Of a stretch of DNA of 52,582 bases, positions 22,831 to 31,429 are shown in pieces; positions within the stretch are counted from its first letter, which is position 1; every line of letters begins with the position of its first letter. Position numbers and translations under genes: made by a program. Under the pieces are notes generated by a model. The model ran no database searches, was not told the DNA's origin, and saw nothing but the letters and a program-made list of their open reading frames with translations. Source of the stretch: Oscillospiraceae bacterium. Its GTDB lineage: Bacteria > Bacillota > Clostridia > Oscillospirales > Acutalibacteraceae. The DNA is taken from NCBI GenBank assembly GCA_015066405.1, contig SVOM01000008.1, forward strand, positions 1 through 52,582. The letters are read 5' to 3'.

Positions 22831-25380
22831 ATGAAACTTTTGGCTCTTGACGGAAACAGTATAGTGAACCGCGCCTTTTACGGCATAAAGCTTTTAACCA
22901 CAAAGGACGGGCAGTATACAAACGGTATATACGGGTTTATAAACATTTTAAACCGCCTGATTGAAAAGGAACACCCCGATGCTGTCGCGGTGGCTTTTGA
23001 TGTGCATCATCCCACCTTCCGCCACGAGAAATTTACCGAGTATAAGGCAGGCCGAAAAGGTATGCCTGAGGAGCTGCGCTCGCAAATGCCGATTCTTAAA
23101 GAGTGGTTAACCCTTATGGGCTACCACTGTATAGAAAAGCCGGGTTATGAGGCCGATGATATTTTAGGCACTTTATCCCTCAAAGCCGAGCAAACAAACA
23201 ACGAGTGTGTTATTGCAACGGGCGACCGCGACTCTTTACAGTTAGTGTCCGAAAGCACCCGCGTTTTGCTGACAGCCACCAAGGGCGGACATCCCGAGCT
23301 TACCGACTACACCACCACCGCCGTAAAGGACAAGTACGGCATCACACCAAAGCAGTTAATTGAGCTTAAAGCACTTATGGGCGACTCTTCCGATAACATC
23401 CCCGGTGTTGCGGGCGTTGGCGAAAAAACAGCCACCGAGCTTATCAAAAGCTTCCAAAATATTGATTATATCTACGAAAACCTTGATGCGCTCGATATCA
23501 AAGATTCGGTACGGGGCAAATTGGCGGCAGGACGCGATATGGCGTTTTTAAGCCGTGAGCTTGGCACCATTTTTCGCGAGGTGCCCGATATTAAGGAAGT
23601 TTCGGACTATGTGCCAAACGATAGACAAACTGATAAATTAGTATCGCTTATGGCACGGCTTGAATTTTTTAAGCTTATCGAAAATATGGGTTTGTCGGCC
23701 GATGCAGTTATAACCGAAGCCCCGCCCACCGAAAAGACTTTAAAGCTTGCAAGCAGTGATAGCTTTGTTGCCGAAAATCACGCTGATATATATTTTGAGC
23801 AGTCGCGTTTTGGCGTTGTATCGGGCGAATTTGTTGCCGACCTTGATTTTAAATACAATTTTTCGCTTATAAAAAGCATTTTGGAAAATGAAAATATCGA
23901 AAAGCGTGTTTACGACAACAAAAATCTATACAAGCTTTGTCTTGATAACGGCATTGAGCCAAAAAACATAGTTTTTGACTGTTTGCTTGCCGCATATCTT
24001 GCCAACCCGTCGGCTTCGTCCTACGCGGTAACACGGCTTAAACAAGAATACTTTGTAAACGTGCCCAAAATAGCCGGCGATTCTTATGAGTTTTTGGAAA
24101 GTGCCGCGGCGCACAGTGCGGTTTGCGATGCTTTGTATTTGGAGCTTGAAAAAACAAACCAGTTAAACCTTTTGGCTGAAATAGAGCTACCCTTAAGTGT
24201 GGTTTTGGCCGAAATGGAAACCGACGGCTTTTTGATAGATGCCGTTGGCATTGAAAAGTACGGACAAGAGTTGGAAAGCAGAATATCGGCTCTTGAAGAG
24301 GAAATTTACACGCTTGTGGGTTATAAATTTAACCTTAACTCGCCAAAGCAGTTGGGTGTTGCACTTTTTGAAGATTTGGGACTGCCCGCAGGCAAGAAAA
24401 CCAAAAGCGGCTACAGTACAAATGCCGAGGTTTTAGAGGGACTGCGCGACCAGCACCCGAGCATAAATTTATTGCTTGAGTACCGCCGCCTTGCAAAATT
24501 AAAATCGACATACTGCGATGGTCTTTGTGCCGCATTGGGCTTTGACGGTAAAATACACTCAACCTTCAACCAGACCGAAACAAGAACGGGAAGAATTTCT
24601 TCTCTCGAGCCAAATTTGCAAAACATACCCGTTAGAACGCCCGAGGGTGCGCTTCTTCGCAAATTCTTTATTGCAAATGATGGCTATACGCTATGCGATG
24701 CCGACTACTCGCAAATTGAACTGCGTGTTTTAGCACATATGGCAAACGATAAAAATATGATAAGCGAGATGAACAGCGGACAAGATTTCCATACGCTCGC
24801 CGCCGCAAAGGCATTCGGCTTGCCCGTAGATATGGTAACGCCCGTGCTTCGCTCACGCGCAAAGGCGGTCAATTTCGGTATTGTTTACGGCATAGGTGCC
24901 TTCTCCCTTGCCAAAGATATAGGCGTTACCCGTAAGGAAGCCGACCAGTATATAAAACAGTATCTCGCGGCCTATTCGGGTGTTGATAGGTTCATGCAAA
25001 ACGTTATCGAAAACGCTAAAAACTGTGGATATGTAACAACCCTTTTCGGCAGGCGCAGATATTTGCCCGAGCTTGCTTCCTCCAACCATATGTTAAGAGC
25101 GTTTGGAGAGCGAGCCGCACGCAACGCACCAATACAGGGCACCGCCGCCGATATCATAAAAATAGCTATGATAAGGGTGCGCAACCGCCTTAAAAATGAA
25201 AAATTAGATGCAAAACTTATTTTGCAGGTGCACGATGAACTGATAGTTGAGTGCAAAGAGGAAATTAAAGACTATGTTTGCCGCATATTAGAGGAAGAAA
25301 TGGCGGCATCAGCTAAAATGCAGGTTAAACTGACGGTTGATGCGAACAGCGGCAAAACCTGGTATGATGCAAAGGGGTAA
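22831..25380 (+). CDS. polA: DNA polymerase I
   Basis: The 849-residue protein has an N-terminal 5'-3' exonuclease domain (about 1-290; EADDILG, GDRDSLQL, GDSSDNIPGV), a degenerate middle 3'-5' exonuclease-like domain (about 300-470) and the polymerase domain with motif A DADYSQIELR, motif B RSRAKAVNFGIVYG and motif C VHDEL. The Asp-x-Glu of an active proofreading site is absent, as in several Firmicutes enzymes, so proofreading is probably lost. It acts in Okazaki fragment processing and repair. GGGAG precedes the ATG. It heads a long co-directional gene run. Confidence 0.97.
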   Translation: MKLLALDGNSIVNRAFYGIKLLTTKDGQYTNGIYGFINILNRLIEKEHPDAVAVAFDVHHPTFRHEKFTEYKAGRKGMPEELRSQMPILKEWLTLMGYHCIEKPGYEADDILGTLSLKAEQTNNECVIATGDRDSLQLVSESTRVLLTATKGGHPELTDYTTTAVKDKYGITPKQLIELKALMGDSSDNIPGVAGVGEKTATELIKSFQNIDYIYENLDALDIKDSVRGKLAAGRDMAFLSRELGTIFREVPDIKEVSDYVPNDRQTDKLVSLMARLEFFKLIENMGLSADAVITEAPPTEKTLKLASSDSFVAENHADIYFEQSRFGVVSGEFVADLDFKYNFSLIKSILENENIEKRVYDNKNLYKLCLDNGIEPKNIVFDCLLAAYLANPSASSYAVTRLKQEYFVNVPKIAGDSYEFLESAAAHSAVCDALYLELEKTNQLNLLAEIELPLSVVLAEMETDGFLIDAVGIEKYGQELESRISALEEEIYTLVGYKFNLNSPKQLGVALFEDLGLPAGKKTKSGYSTNAEVLEGLRDQHPSINLLLEYRRLAKLKSTYCDGLCAALGFDGKIHSTFNQTETRTGRISSLEPNLQNIPVRTPEGALLRKFFIANDGYTLCDADYSQIELRVLAHMANDKNMISEMNSGQDFHTLAAAKAFGLPVDMVTPVLRSRAKAVNFGIVYGIGAFSLAKDIGVTRKEADQYIKQYLAAYSGVDRFMQNVIENAKNCGYVTTLFGRRRYLPELASSNHMLRAFGERAARNAPIQGTAADIIKIAMIRVRNRLKNEKLDAKLILQVHDELIVECKEEIKDYVCRILEEEMAASAKMQVKLTVDANSGKTWYDAKG

Positions 25381-25385
25381 TTAAA

Positions 25386-26246
25386 ATGGTAAAAAAACTT
25401 TATAAAGACGGAAAAGCCAAAACCGTAACATTTAGTTATGATGACGGCACCGCGCAAGACGTACGACTTGTAAATTTATTTAATAAATACGGTCTTAAAT
25501 GCACCTTTAACTTCATTGCAGGAAAGTGTGATAACGCCTGCTTTATGATAAATGATAACGGCAAATGCAGCTGGGATAATTCGGATGCGCTTCGCGAGTG
25601 CTTTAAGGGGCACGAGATAGCGAACCACTCTTTAACCCACCCAAATCTCCCAAAATTAAGTGATGAAGAGTGCCGCAAAGAAATTCTTGAAGCCAAGAAA
25701 ATACTCGAAGAAAATTTCGGCTACGAGGTGCGTGGCTTTGTAGCGCCGGGTGGCGACTGGAACGAGCACGTGCTCGATATTATGCGCGAATGCGGCGTTG
25801 TTTACAACCGCATTTCAACAAGTAATTTTGAGTTTACTTTGCCCGAAGATTTTCTAAAATGGGACCCAACACACACAGGCCACTATTTTTTGCATGAACA
25901 CGGCAAACAGGTGATTTCCGACTTTTTAACCACAAAGACCGAGCTTGCCTGTCTTTATATATACGGCCACAGCTATGAGTTTAATATTATGCATTGCTAC
26001 AACCAAGAAAGCTGGGCTGATATTCCTGACCGTTGGGGCTATTTTGAAGAATTGGTGTGCCGCCGCCTTGCTTTTAAGGATGATATATGGTACGCCACTA
26101 ACATTGAGATATACGACTATGTAACGGCAATGCGCAAAGCCGAAATCGGCGATACATATATAATAAACCCCACTGACACCGAACTGTTTTTCGATGTTAA
26201 CGGAGAGGTAGTATCGGTTAAACCAAATACAAGGTTTGATTTTTAG
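25386..26246 (+). CDS. Polysaccharide-deacetylase-fold (NodB/CE4) protein
   Basis: The 286-residue protein carries NodB motif 1 as YDDG (Asp19, Asp20) and motif 2 as NHSLTHP (His81, His85), the usual metal ligands of CE4 enzymes, plus FVAPGGDW and a later IYGHSYEF. There is no signal peptide or anchor, unlike peptidoglycan or chitin deacetylases, so it probably acts on a soluble or cytosolic substrate. The C-terminal 40 residues form a small beta-rich appendage. It starts 5 bases after polA and ends 2 bases before the phosphatase-RimI gene, so it is in that operon. Substrate unknown. Confidence 0.85.
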   Translation: MVKKLYKDGKAKTVTFSYDDGTAQDVRLVNLFNKYGLKCTFNFIAGKCDNACFMINDNGKCSWDNSDALRECFKGHEIANHSLTHPNLPKLSDEECRKEILEAKKILEENFGYEVRGFVAPGGDWNEHVLDIMRECGVVYNRISTSNFEFTLPEDFLKWDPTHTGHYFLHEHGKQVISDFLTTKTELACLYIYGHSYEFNIMHCYNQESWADIPDRWGYFEELVCRRLAFKDDIWYATNIEIYDYVTAMRKAEIGDTYIINPTDTELFFDVNGEVVSVKPNTRFDF

Positions 26247-26248
26247 TT

Positions 26249-27085
26249 ATGAATGTTTTATTTATTTGCACGGGTAACACCTGCCGCTCGCCCTTGGCCG
26301 AGGGCTACCTTAAAAGTAAAAATATATCGGGAATAAGCGTTTTAAGCGCGGGGCTTTGCGCGTGTGGCGAGCCGATATCAAAAAACAGCGCCGCTGCTGC
26401 CGCCGAAATAGGCGTTGATTTATCTTCCCACACATCCCGCCCCGTAACAAAGGAGCTTGTAGACTGGGCCGATAAGGTTTTTTGTATGTCCCACTCCCAT
26501 TTTAATATGCTTTTAACACTCGGCGTAGCGCGGGAGAAACTATTTATTTTAGGTGATGGCATTGCCGATCCGTACGGTGGCGATATTTCGGTTTATAAAG
26601 AGTGCCTAAAGCAAATTATAAAAGAAATAGATTTGCTTTTTAAAAGTGTAACCATTCGGGAAAGCAAAATGGATGATACCGATGCCTCTACCGTGGCAAA
26701 GCTTGAAAAAATTTGTTTTTCGGCACCTTGGAGTGCCACCGCTTTAAAGGACTCGGCAAAAAACGGAACAAAGTTCTTTTTAGCCGAAACAAACGGCGAA
26801 ATAGCAGGCTACATCGGCATTGACACAGTGCTTGATGAGGGTTATATCACAAATATTGCCGTTTTCCCTGAATTTAAGAAAATGGGTGTTGCAAGTGCCT
26901 TGCTTAAATACACCGAAAGCTTTGCAAATAAAAACAAGTTGTCCTTTATAACGCTTGAGGTACGCGTTTCCAACAGTGCCGCTATAAAGCTTTATGAAAA
27001 GCACGGATTTAAAAAAGAAGGACAAAGAAAGAATTTTTACGCAAACCCTACAGAAGATGCTTTAATTTTAACAAAGAGGTTTTAA
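26249..27085 (+). CDS. Fusion of a low-molecular-weight (arginine?) phosphatase and RimI acetyltransferase
   Basis: One uninterrupted 278-residue frame joins two enzymes. Residues 1-130 are a low-molecular-weight phosphatase with the loop CTGNTCRS (Cys7, Arg13) and the acid Asp107 in ADPYGG. Thr11 matches the threonine that gives B. subtilis YwlE its phosphoarginine preference. Residues 134-278 are a GNAT acetyltransferase of RimI type with NIAVFPEFKKMGVASALL (acetyl-CoA binding) and SNSAAIKLYEKHGF. RimI acetylates the N-terminal alanine of ribosomal protein S18, and its gene often neighbours tsaD, which starts here 1 base after the stop. Both halves keep their key residues, so both may be active. 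Confidence 0.9.
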   Translation: MNVLFICTGNTCRSPLAEGYLKSKNISGISVLSAGLCACGEPISKNSAAAAAEIGVDLSSHTSRPVTKELVDWADKVFCMSHSHFNMLLTLGVAREKLFILGDGIADPYGGDISVYKECLKQIIKEIDLLFKSVTIRESKMDDTDASTVAKLEKICFSAPWSATALKDSAKNGTKFFLAETNGEIAGYIGIDTVLDEGYITNIAVFPEFKKMGVASALLKYTESFANKNKLSFITLEVRVSNSAAIKLYEKHGFKKEGQRKNFYANPTEDALILTKRF

Positions 27086-27086
27086 A

Positions 27087-28115
27087 ATGAAAATTTTAAG
27101 TATTGAATCTTCGTGCGATGAAACCGCCGCCGCTATAGTGGAGGACAGAACAGTTTTATCAAGCGTTGTTAATACTCAAATAGAAGAACATAAGAAATAT
27201 GGCGGTGTTGTGCCCGAAATTGCATCGCGCCGACACAGTGAAAATATAAGCGCGGTTGTAGACAAAGCAGTAAAGGACGCAGGACTTACCTACAGCGATA
27301 TTGATGCCGTAGCCGTAACCCACGCACCGGGTCTTATCGGCGCACTGCTTGTGGGCGTTAACTTTGCAAAGGGGCTGGCTTTGTCGCTCGATGTACCGCT
27401 TATTCCCGTACATCATTTGCGTTCCCATATAGCCGCAAATTATATCGCCCACAAAAACCTTGAGCCACCGTTTTTGTGCCTTTTGGTTTCGGGCGGAAAC
27501 ACGGTTTTGGCCGAGGTTAAAGATTATACTTGTTTTAATATTTTGGGTGCAACTCGCGATGATGCCGCGGGCGAGTGCTTTGATAAAGCGGCAAGGCAGA
27601 TGGGACTTTCTTACCCGGGCGGTGTAACGCTTGATAAAATCGCCACCACACCCGATACCAAAAAATATCCTTTGCCGACACCGATTCTCACAGGCAATGA
27701 ATATGATTTCAGTTTTTCGGGGCTTAAAACCGCCGTTGTAAACACAGTGCATAACGCAAAACAAAAGGGCGAAGAAATTGATGTGCCTGTGCTTGCCGCA
27801 ACGCTTAGAGCCAAGGTTTGCGATATACTAAAGGCAAAAACCTTTTTGGCGGCAAAAAATTTAGGATATAAAAAAATTGTTTTAGCGGGCGGCGTTTCGG
27901 CAAACTCGGAGCTTAGACAAGTGTTTGAAGCCGAATGCAACAAGAGAAACTACGAGTTATATTTCCCACCGCTTTCTCTTTGTGGCGACAATGCCGCAAT
28001 GGTGGGCGCGCAAGCAATTTTTGAATATAAAAACGGTAATATTGCCGATATGTCGCTTAATGCCACGGCAACACTACCCATTAATTACACAAACGAAGGA
28101 AATTGTAATGAATAA
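27087..28115 (+). CDS. tsaD: tRNA N6-adenosine threonylcarbamoyltransferase TsaD
   Basis: The 342-residue protein begins MKILSIESSCDETAAAI, the classic TsaD ATPase-fold start, with metal-binding HHLRSH (within VPLIPVHHLRSHIAANY), VSGGNTVL and LAGGVSANSELR. It transfers the threonylcarbamoyl group to A37 of tRNAs that read ANN codons. The partners TsaB, TsaE and TsaC are not in this window. AAAGAGG precedes the ATG and it follows the phosphatase-RimI fusion by one base. The next gene overlaps its last 8 bases. Confidence 0.97.
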   Translation: MKILSIESSCDETAAAIVEDRTVLSSVVNTQIEEHKKYGGVVPEIASRRHSENISAVVDKAVKDAGLTYSDIDAVAVTHAPGLIGALLVGVNFAKGLALSLDVPLIPVHHLRSHIAANYIAHKNLEPPFLCLLVSGGNTVLAEVKDYTCFNILGATRDDAAGECFDKAARQMGLSYPGGVTLDKIATTPDTKKYPLPTPILTGNEYDFSFSGLKTAVVNTVHNAKQKGEEIDVPVLAATLRAKVCDILKAKTFLAAKNLGYKKIVLAGGVSANSELRQVFEAECNKRNYELYFPPLSLCGDNAAMVGAQAIFEYKNGNIADMSLNATATLPINYTNEGNCNE

Positions 28116-29001
28116 AAAAATGTTCTTAATCGCTAACCCAAAATCGGGCAGAGCGAAAATTAAAAATGAGCTTATGTCGGTAGTAGATATTTTTACCCGC
28201 GGCGGCTACTCGGTTACCGTTTATCCAACGGCTAAAAGAGGGGACGCAACAACCGTGGCGGCAACACTTGATGACAGCTTTGAAACGGTTGTTTGTTGCG
28301 GAGGCGACGGAACGCTAAACGAAGTTATAAACGGGCTTATGCAAAACAAAAACCGTTTTAAACTCGGTTATATTCCATCGGGCACGCTTAATGAATGGTC
28401 AAGCGGACTTAAAATATCACATGTACCCAAAACCGCCGCAGAAGACATATTAAACGGCGAGGTTAAGCCGCTTGATATAGGTTTGTTTGGAGATAGATAT
28501 TTCTCCTACACCGCTTGCTTTGGTGCATTTACCTCGGCTTCCTACTCAGCACCCCAAAATGTTAAAAATGCAATCGGTCAATCGGCCTACTTTTTTGAGG
28601 GTATAAAATCTTTATCGCTTATAAAACCATCCTATCTTAAATTTAAGGTCGATGATAAAACGATTGAGGGCAACTATATTTTTGGCTCGATTTCCAACTC
28701 GGTTTCGATGGGTGGCGTGATAAAACTCAATGTAAGCGATATACACCTTGATGACGGCCTGTTTGAAATATTGCTGATTGAAAACCCCGATAATTTATTG
28801 GAATTTCAAGAGATTGTGGAATGCATTTTGCACCACAAATATAACAATCAAAAAATTAAATTTTTTAAGGCAAATAAAATTACCGTGCTTGGCAGTCGCG
28901 GTACCGACTGGACGCTTGACGGCGAGCACGCTGTTGGAACAGACAAGATAGAAATTAAGAATTTCAAGAGAGCAATTGATTTTGTAGTACCGAAACGTTA
29001 G
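28108..29001 (+). CDS. Diacylglycerol/lipid kinase family protein (YegS/BmrU type)
   Basis: I start at ATG 28108, inside the last codons of tsaD and after GAAGGA; a longer frame to 27925 only shadows tsaD. The 297-residue product begins [19 protein letters not shown] and has the kinase signature [15 protein letters not shown] and the SGTLNEWS segment. The family phosphorylates diacylglycerol or related lipids and recycles them into phospholipid synthesis at the membrane. The 8-base overlap with tsaD suggests coupled translation. mreB follows by 11 bases, placing a lipid enzyme directly before the cell-shape genes. Confidence 0.93.
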   Translation: MNKKMFLIANPKSGRAKIKNELMSVVDIFTRGGYSVTVYPTAKRGDATTVAATLDDSFETVVCCGGDGTLNEVINGLMQNKNRFKLGYIPSGTLNEWSSGLKISHVPKTAAEDILNGEVKPLDIGLFGDRYFSYTACFGAFTSASYSAPQNVKNAIGQSAYFFEGIKSLSLIKPSYLKFKVDDKTIEGNYIFGSISNSVSMGGVIKLNVSDIHLDDGLFEILLIENPDNLLEFQEIVECILHHKYNNQKIKFFKANKITVLGSRGTDWTLDGEHAVGTDKIEIKNFKRAIDFVVPKR

Positions 29002-29012
29002 GAGAGAAAGCT

Positions 29013-30032
29013 ATGTTTACAAGAGATATCGGCATAGACCTTGGCACCGCAAACACTTTGGTTTGTGTAAAAGGTAAAGGAATTATAATGCGTGAGCCAT
29101 CGGTTGTGGCTTATGATGTACGCAACGATGCAGTACGTGCCGTTGGTACCGAGGCCAAAGAAATGATAGGCCGTACCCCAGGCTCGATTATCGCAGTACG
29201 TCCATTAAAGGACGGCGTTATTGCCGACTTTGATGTTACCGCGGCAATGCTTAAAAGATTTATAAAGCAAGCCCTTAAGGGCTATATGTTCTCGCGTGTG
29301 CGTGTTGTTATATGCATACCCGCAGGTGTTACCGAGGTTGAAAGCCGCGCCGTTTACGATGCCGTGAAATTAGCCGGTGCTACCGAGGTTGATTTAGTGG
29401 AAGAACCGATGGCGGCAGCCGTTGGCGCAGGGCTCCCTGTGGGAGACGCTTCGGGTAATATGATAGTAGATATCGGCGGCGGTACAAGTGAGGTTGCGGT
29501 GGTATCTTTGGGAGATATTGTTACAGCACAATCAGTTCGTATAGCGGGGGATGATTTTGATGAAGCCATCATAAACTACATCCGTAAAAAGCATAACCTA
29601 CTTATAGGCGAGCGCACTGCCGAAAAAATCAAAATAGATATCGGCTCGGCACTGCCTTACGAAAACGAAGAAAGCGTTGAAATTAAGGGTAGAAACTTGG
29701 TTGACGGACTACCGAAAAATGTTGTTATTACCTCGGCCGAGGTTAGAGAAGCACTGGCCGACCCCGTATCGCAAATAGTAGATGCTATTCGCACAACACT
29801 TGAAAAAACTCCGCCCGAGCTTGCAGCAGATATTGTTGACCGCGGCATAACCCTTACGGGCGGCGGCGCACTGCTTCGAGGCTTTGCTCAGCTTGTGGCA
29901 GACGAAACAGGCACCCCCGTAACAGTGGCGGCAAACCCACTTGACTGTGTAGTGCTCGGCACCCTAAAACGCCTTGAAGGCGGCGGTGGATTTGATACAT
30001 ACACCTTCAAACGCGGTAAAAGATTCAGATAA
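29013..30032 (+). CDS. mreB: Rod-shape-determining protein MreB
   Basis: The 339-residue actin homologue begins [16 protein letters not shown] (phosphate 1 motif) and has [14 protein letters not shown] (phosphate 2) and [12 protein letters not shown] (adenosine motif). MreB filaments under the membrane guide lateral wall synthesis. GGAGAG precedes the ATG. It is followed by mreC, mreD and a PBP2 gene, the standard elongasome cluster. The MreB/Mbl paralogue class cannot be settled by eye. Confidence 0.96.
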   Translation: MFTRDIGIDLGTANTLVCVKGKGIIMREPSVVAYDVRNDAVRAVGTEAKEMIGRTPGSIIAVRPLKDGVIADFDVTAAMLKRFIKQALKGYMFSRVRVVICIPAGVTEVESRAVYDAVKLAGATEVDLVEEPMAAAVGAGLPVGDASGNMIVDIGGGTSEVAVVSLGDIVTAQSVRIAGDDFDEAIINYIRKKHNLLIGERTAEKIKIDIGSALPYENEESVEIKGRNLVDGLPKNVVITSAEVREALADPVSQIVDAIRTTLEKTPPELAADIVDRGITLTGGGALLRGFAQLVADETGTPVTVAANPLDCVVLGTLKRLEGGGGFDTYTFKRGKRFR

Positions 30033-30044
30033 GGATGAAGTAAA

Positions 30045-30908
30045 ATGCGTTTCTTTTTTAGAAGCCGAAAATTTAAAATTGCGCTTGCAGCCGTTATTCT
30101 GCTTGTGGTTTTCTCGCTAATTGCAAACCTGGCGGGCGGTTTAATTGCGCCCCAATCAAGTATTTTCGGTGCGATTGCGGCACCCTTTCAAAAGCTTGGC
30201 GCAGATGTTGCGGGCGGTGTTAAAGATTTTTTTGCTAAATTTCAAAATAATGAAAAAATCATACTTGAAAACGCAAATCAGGCCGAAGAGATTAACGAAT
30301 TAAATAAAAAAATCGCCGATTATGATGCAGTGAAAGCCGAAAACGAATTTTTAAAGGACTATCTTGAAATAAAAGATAAAAACCCCGATTTTAAGTTCAG
30401 CTCCGCTTCGGTAATCGCGCGTGATTCCACCGATATTTCGGGCGGCTTTACTATAGATGTCGGCTCCTTAAACGGCATAAAGCAGTACGATACCGTAATA
30501 ACTAATGCGGGTCTTGTCGGCTATGTAAGTGAAGTTGGTATTTCCACCTCACGCGTTACAACCATACTTGATTCCTCTATTTCTGTTGGCGCAATAGATA
30601 GCCGTTCACGTGATTACGGCATTGTTAAGGGTAATCTTGATTTGGCGCAAAAAGGACTTACGGGTATGTATAACATACAGCGTTCCTCTTTGGTGGCTAT
30701 CGGCGACTATATAGTAACCTCGGGCAGCGGTGTTTTCCCCGATGGAATATTAATCGGCAAAATCACAAATATTTCACAAGAAAAATACACAACCTCCCTT
30801 TATGCCGAGGTGGAGCCCTTTGCCAACATCGGCGAAATAAGGCAGGTTATGGTTATAACCTCATTTGACGGCAAAAGCAACCTAAGCGTTGCAAACGGTG
30901 ATAAATAA
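30045..30908 (+). CDS. mreC: Rod-shape-determining protein MreC
   Basis: The 287-residue protein has one N-terminal membrane helix (about 12-30), a coiled coil around residues 70-110 (NEKIILENANQAEEINELNK) and a beta-rich extracellular domain with SARDST-like and VTSGSGVFPDGILIG segments typical of MreC. It links MreB, MreD and PBP2 in the elongasome. It lies 12 bases after mreB, and its TAA overlaps the mreD ATG by one base (TAATG), indicating coupling. Confidence 0.95.
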   Translation: MRFFFRSRKFKIALAAVILLVVFSLIANLAGGLIAPQSSIFGAIAAPFQKLGADVAGGVKDFFAKFQNNEKIILENANQAEEINELNKKIADYDAVKAENEFLKDYLEIKDKNPDFKFSSASVIARDSTDISGGFTIDVGSLNGIKQYDTVITNAGLVGYVSEVGISTSRVTTILDSSISVGAIDSRSRDYGIVKGNLDLAQKGLTGMYNIQRSSLVAIGDYIVTSGSGVFPDGILIGKITNISQEKYTTSLYAEVEPFANIGEIRQVMVITSFDGKSNLSVANGDK

Positions 30909-31408
30909 TGAATAAACAAAACAGTGGATATTTAAAAGTTGCTTGCTTTATAGGGCTGTTCATAATTATTTCCTTTCTCTCCTTTAACCCGTTTTTTTCA
31001 CTTAAAATAGGAAATGCCGTGCCTGTTATGTCTGTAGCGGCAGTAGTTACAGTTGCCTTTTATTACGGCGAATGGTGGGGCTTTACAGCAGGCATATTAT
31101 CGGGCATTTTTGCCGATGCGGTAACCAGCGGCTCATACTGTTTTAATGCGGTAATGCTGTTGCTTGTAGGTCTTTGTTCGGGCATACTGCTAAGGAAATA
31201 CCTAAACCGCAATATTTTCTCGGCTCTTACCCTTTCGGGTGTTGCAAACGGCATCTATTTTTTAATTAGCGGAATGTTCTTTTTAGCTAACAATGGCGCT
31301 TTTCAGGGTGCTGAGTATCTGCTTTTACATTCCTTACCGTCAGCGGTTTATTCCGCACTTTTTATAATCCCGTTTTATTTTATCGGAAAACTCATTAAAA
31401 AAATATAA
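30908..31408 (+). CDS. mreD: Rod-shape-determining protein MreD
   Basis: The 166-residue membrane protein has about five helices and the usual position between mreC and PBP2. The YGEWWGFTAGILSGIFADA stretch resembles the conserved MreD G-x-x-x-G-x-x-x-D region. It is part of the elongasome in the membrane. The ATG overlaps the mreC stop by one base. Confidence 0.9.
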   Translation: MNKQNSGYLKVACFIGLFIIISFLSFNPFFSLKIGNAVPVMSVAAVVTVAFYYGEWWGFTAGILSGIFADAVTSGSYCFNAVMLLLVGLCSGILLRKYLNRNIFSALTLSGVANGIYFLISGMFFLANNGAFQGAEYLLLHSLPSAVYSALFIIPFYFIGKLIKKI

Positions 31409-31429
31409 ACTTTTTTAGGAGGTGGAAAA

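Noticed and set aside
27159-27764. 201-codon antisense frame within tsaD
   Set aside because: It is a shadow of a well-conserved gene, with no recognisable motif or ribosome binding site.
27925-28107. Longer frame upstream of the lipid kinase start
   Set aside because: It lies inside tsaD in another frame and has no ribosome binding site; the family N-terminus begins at 28108.
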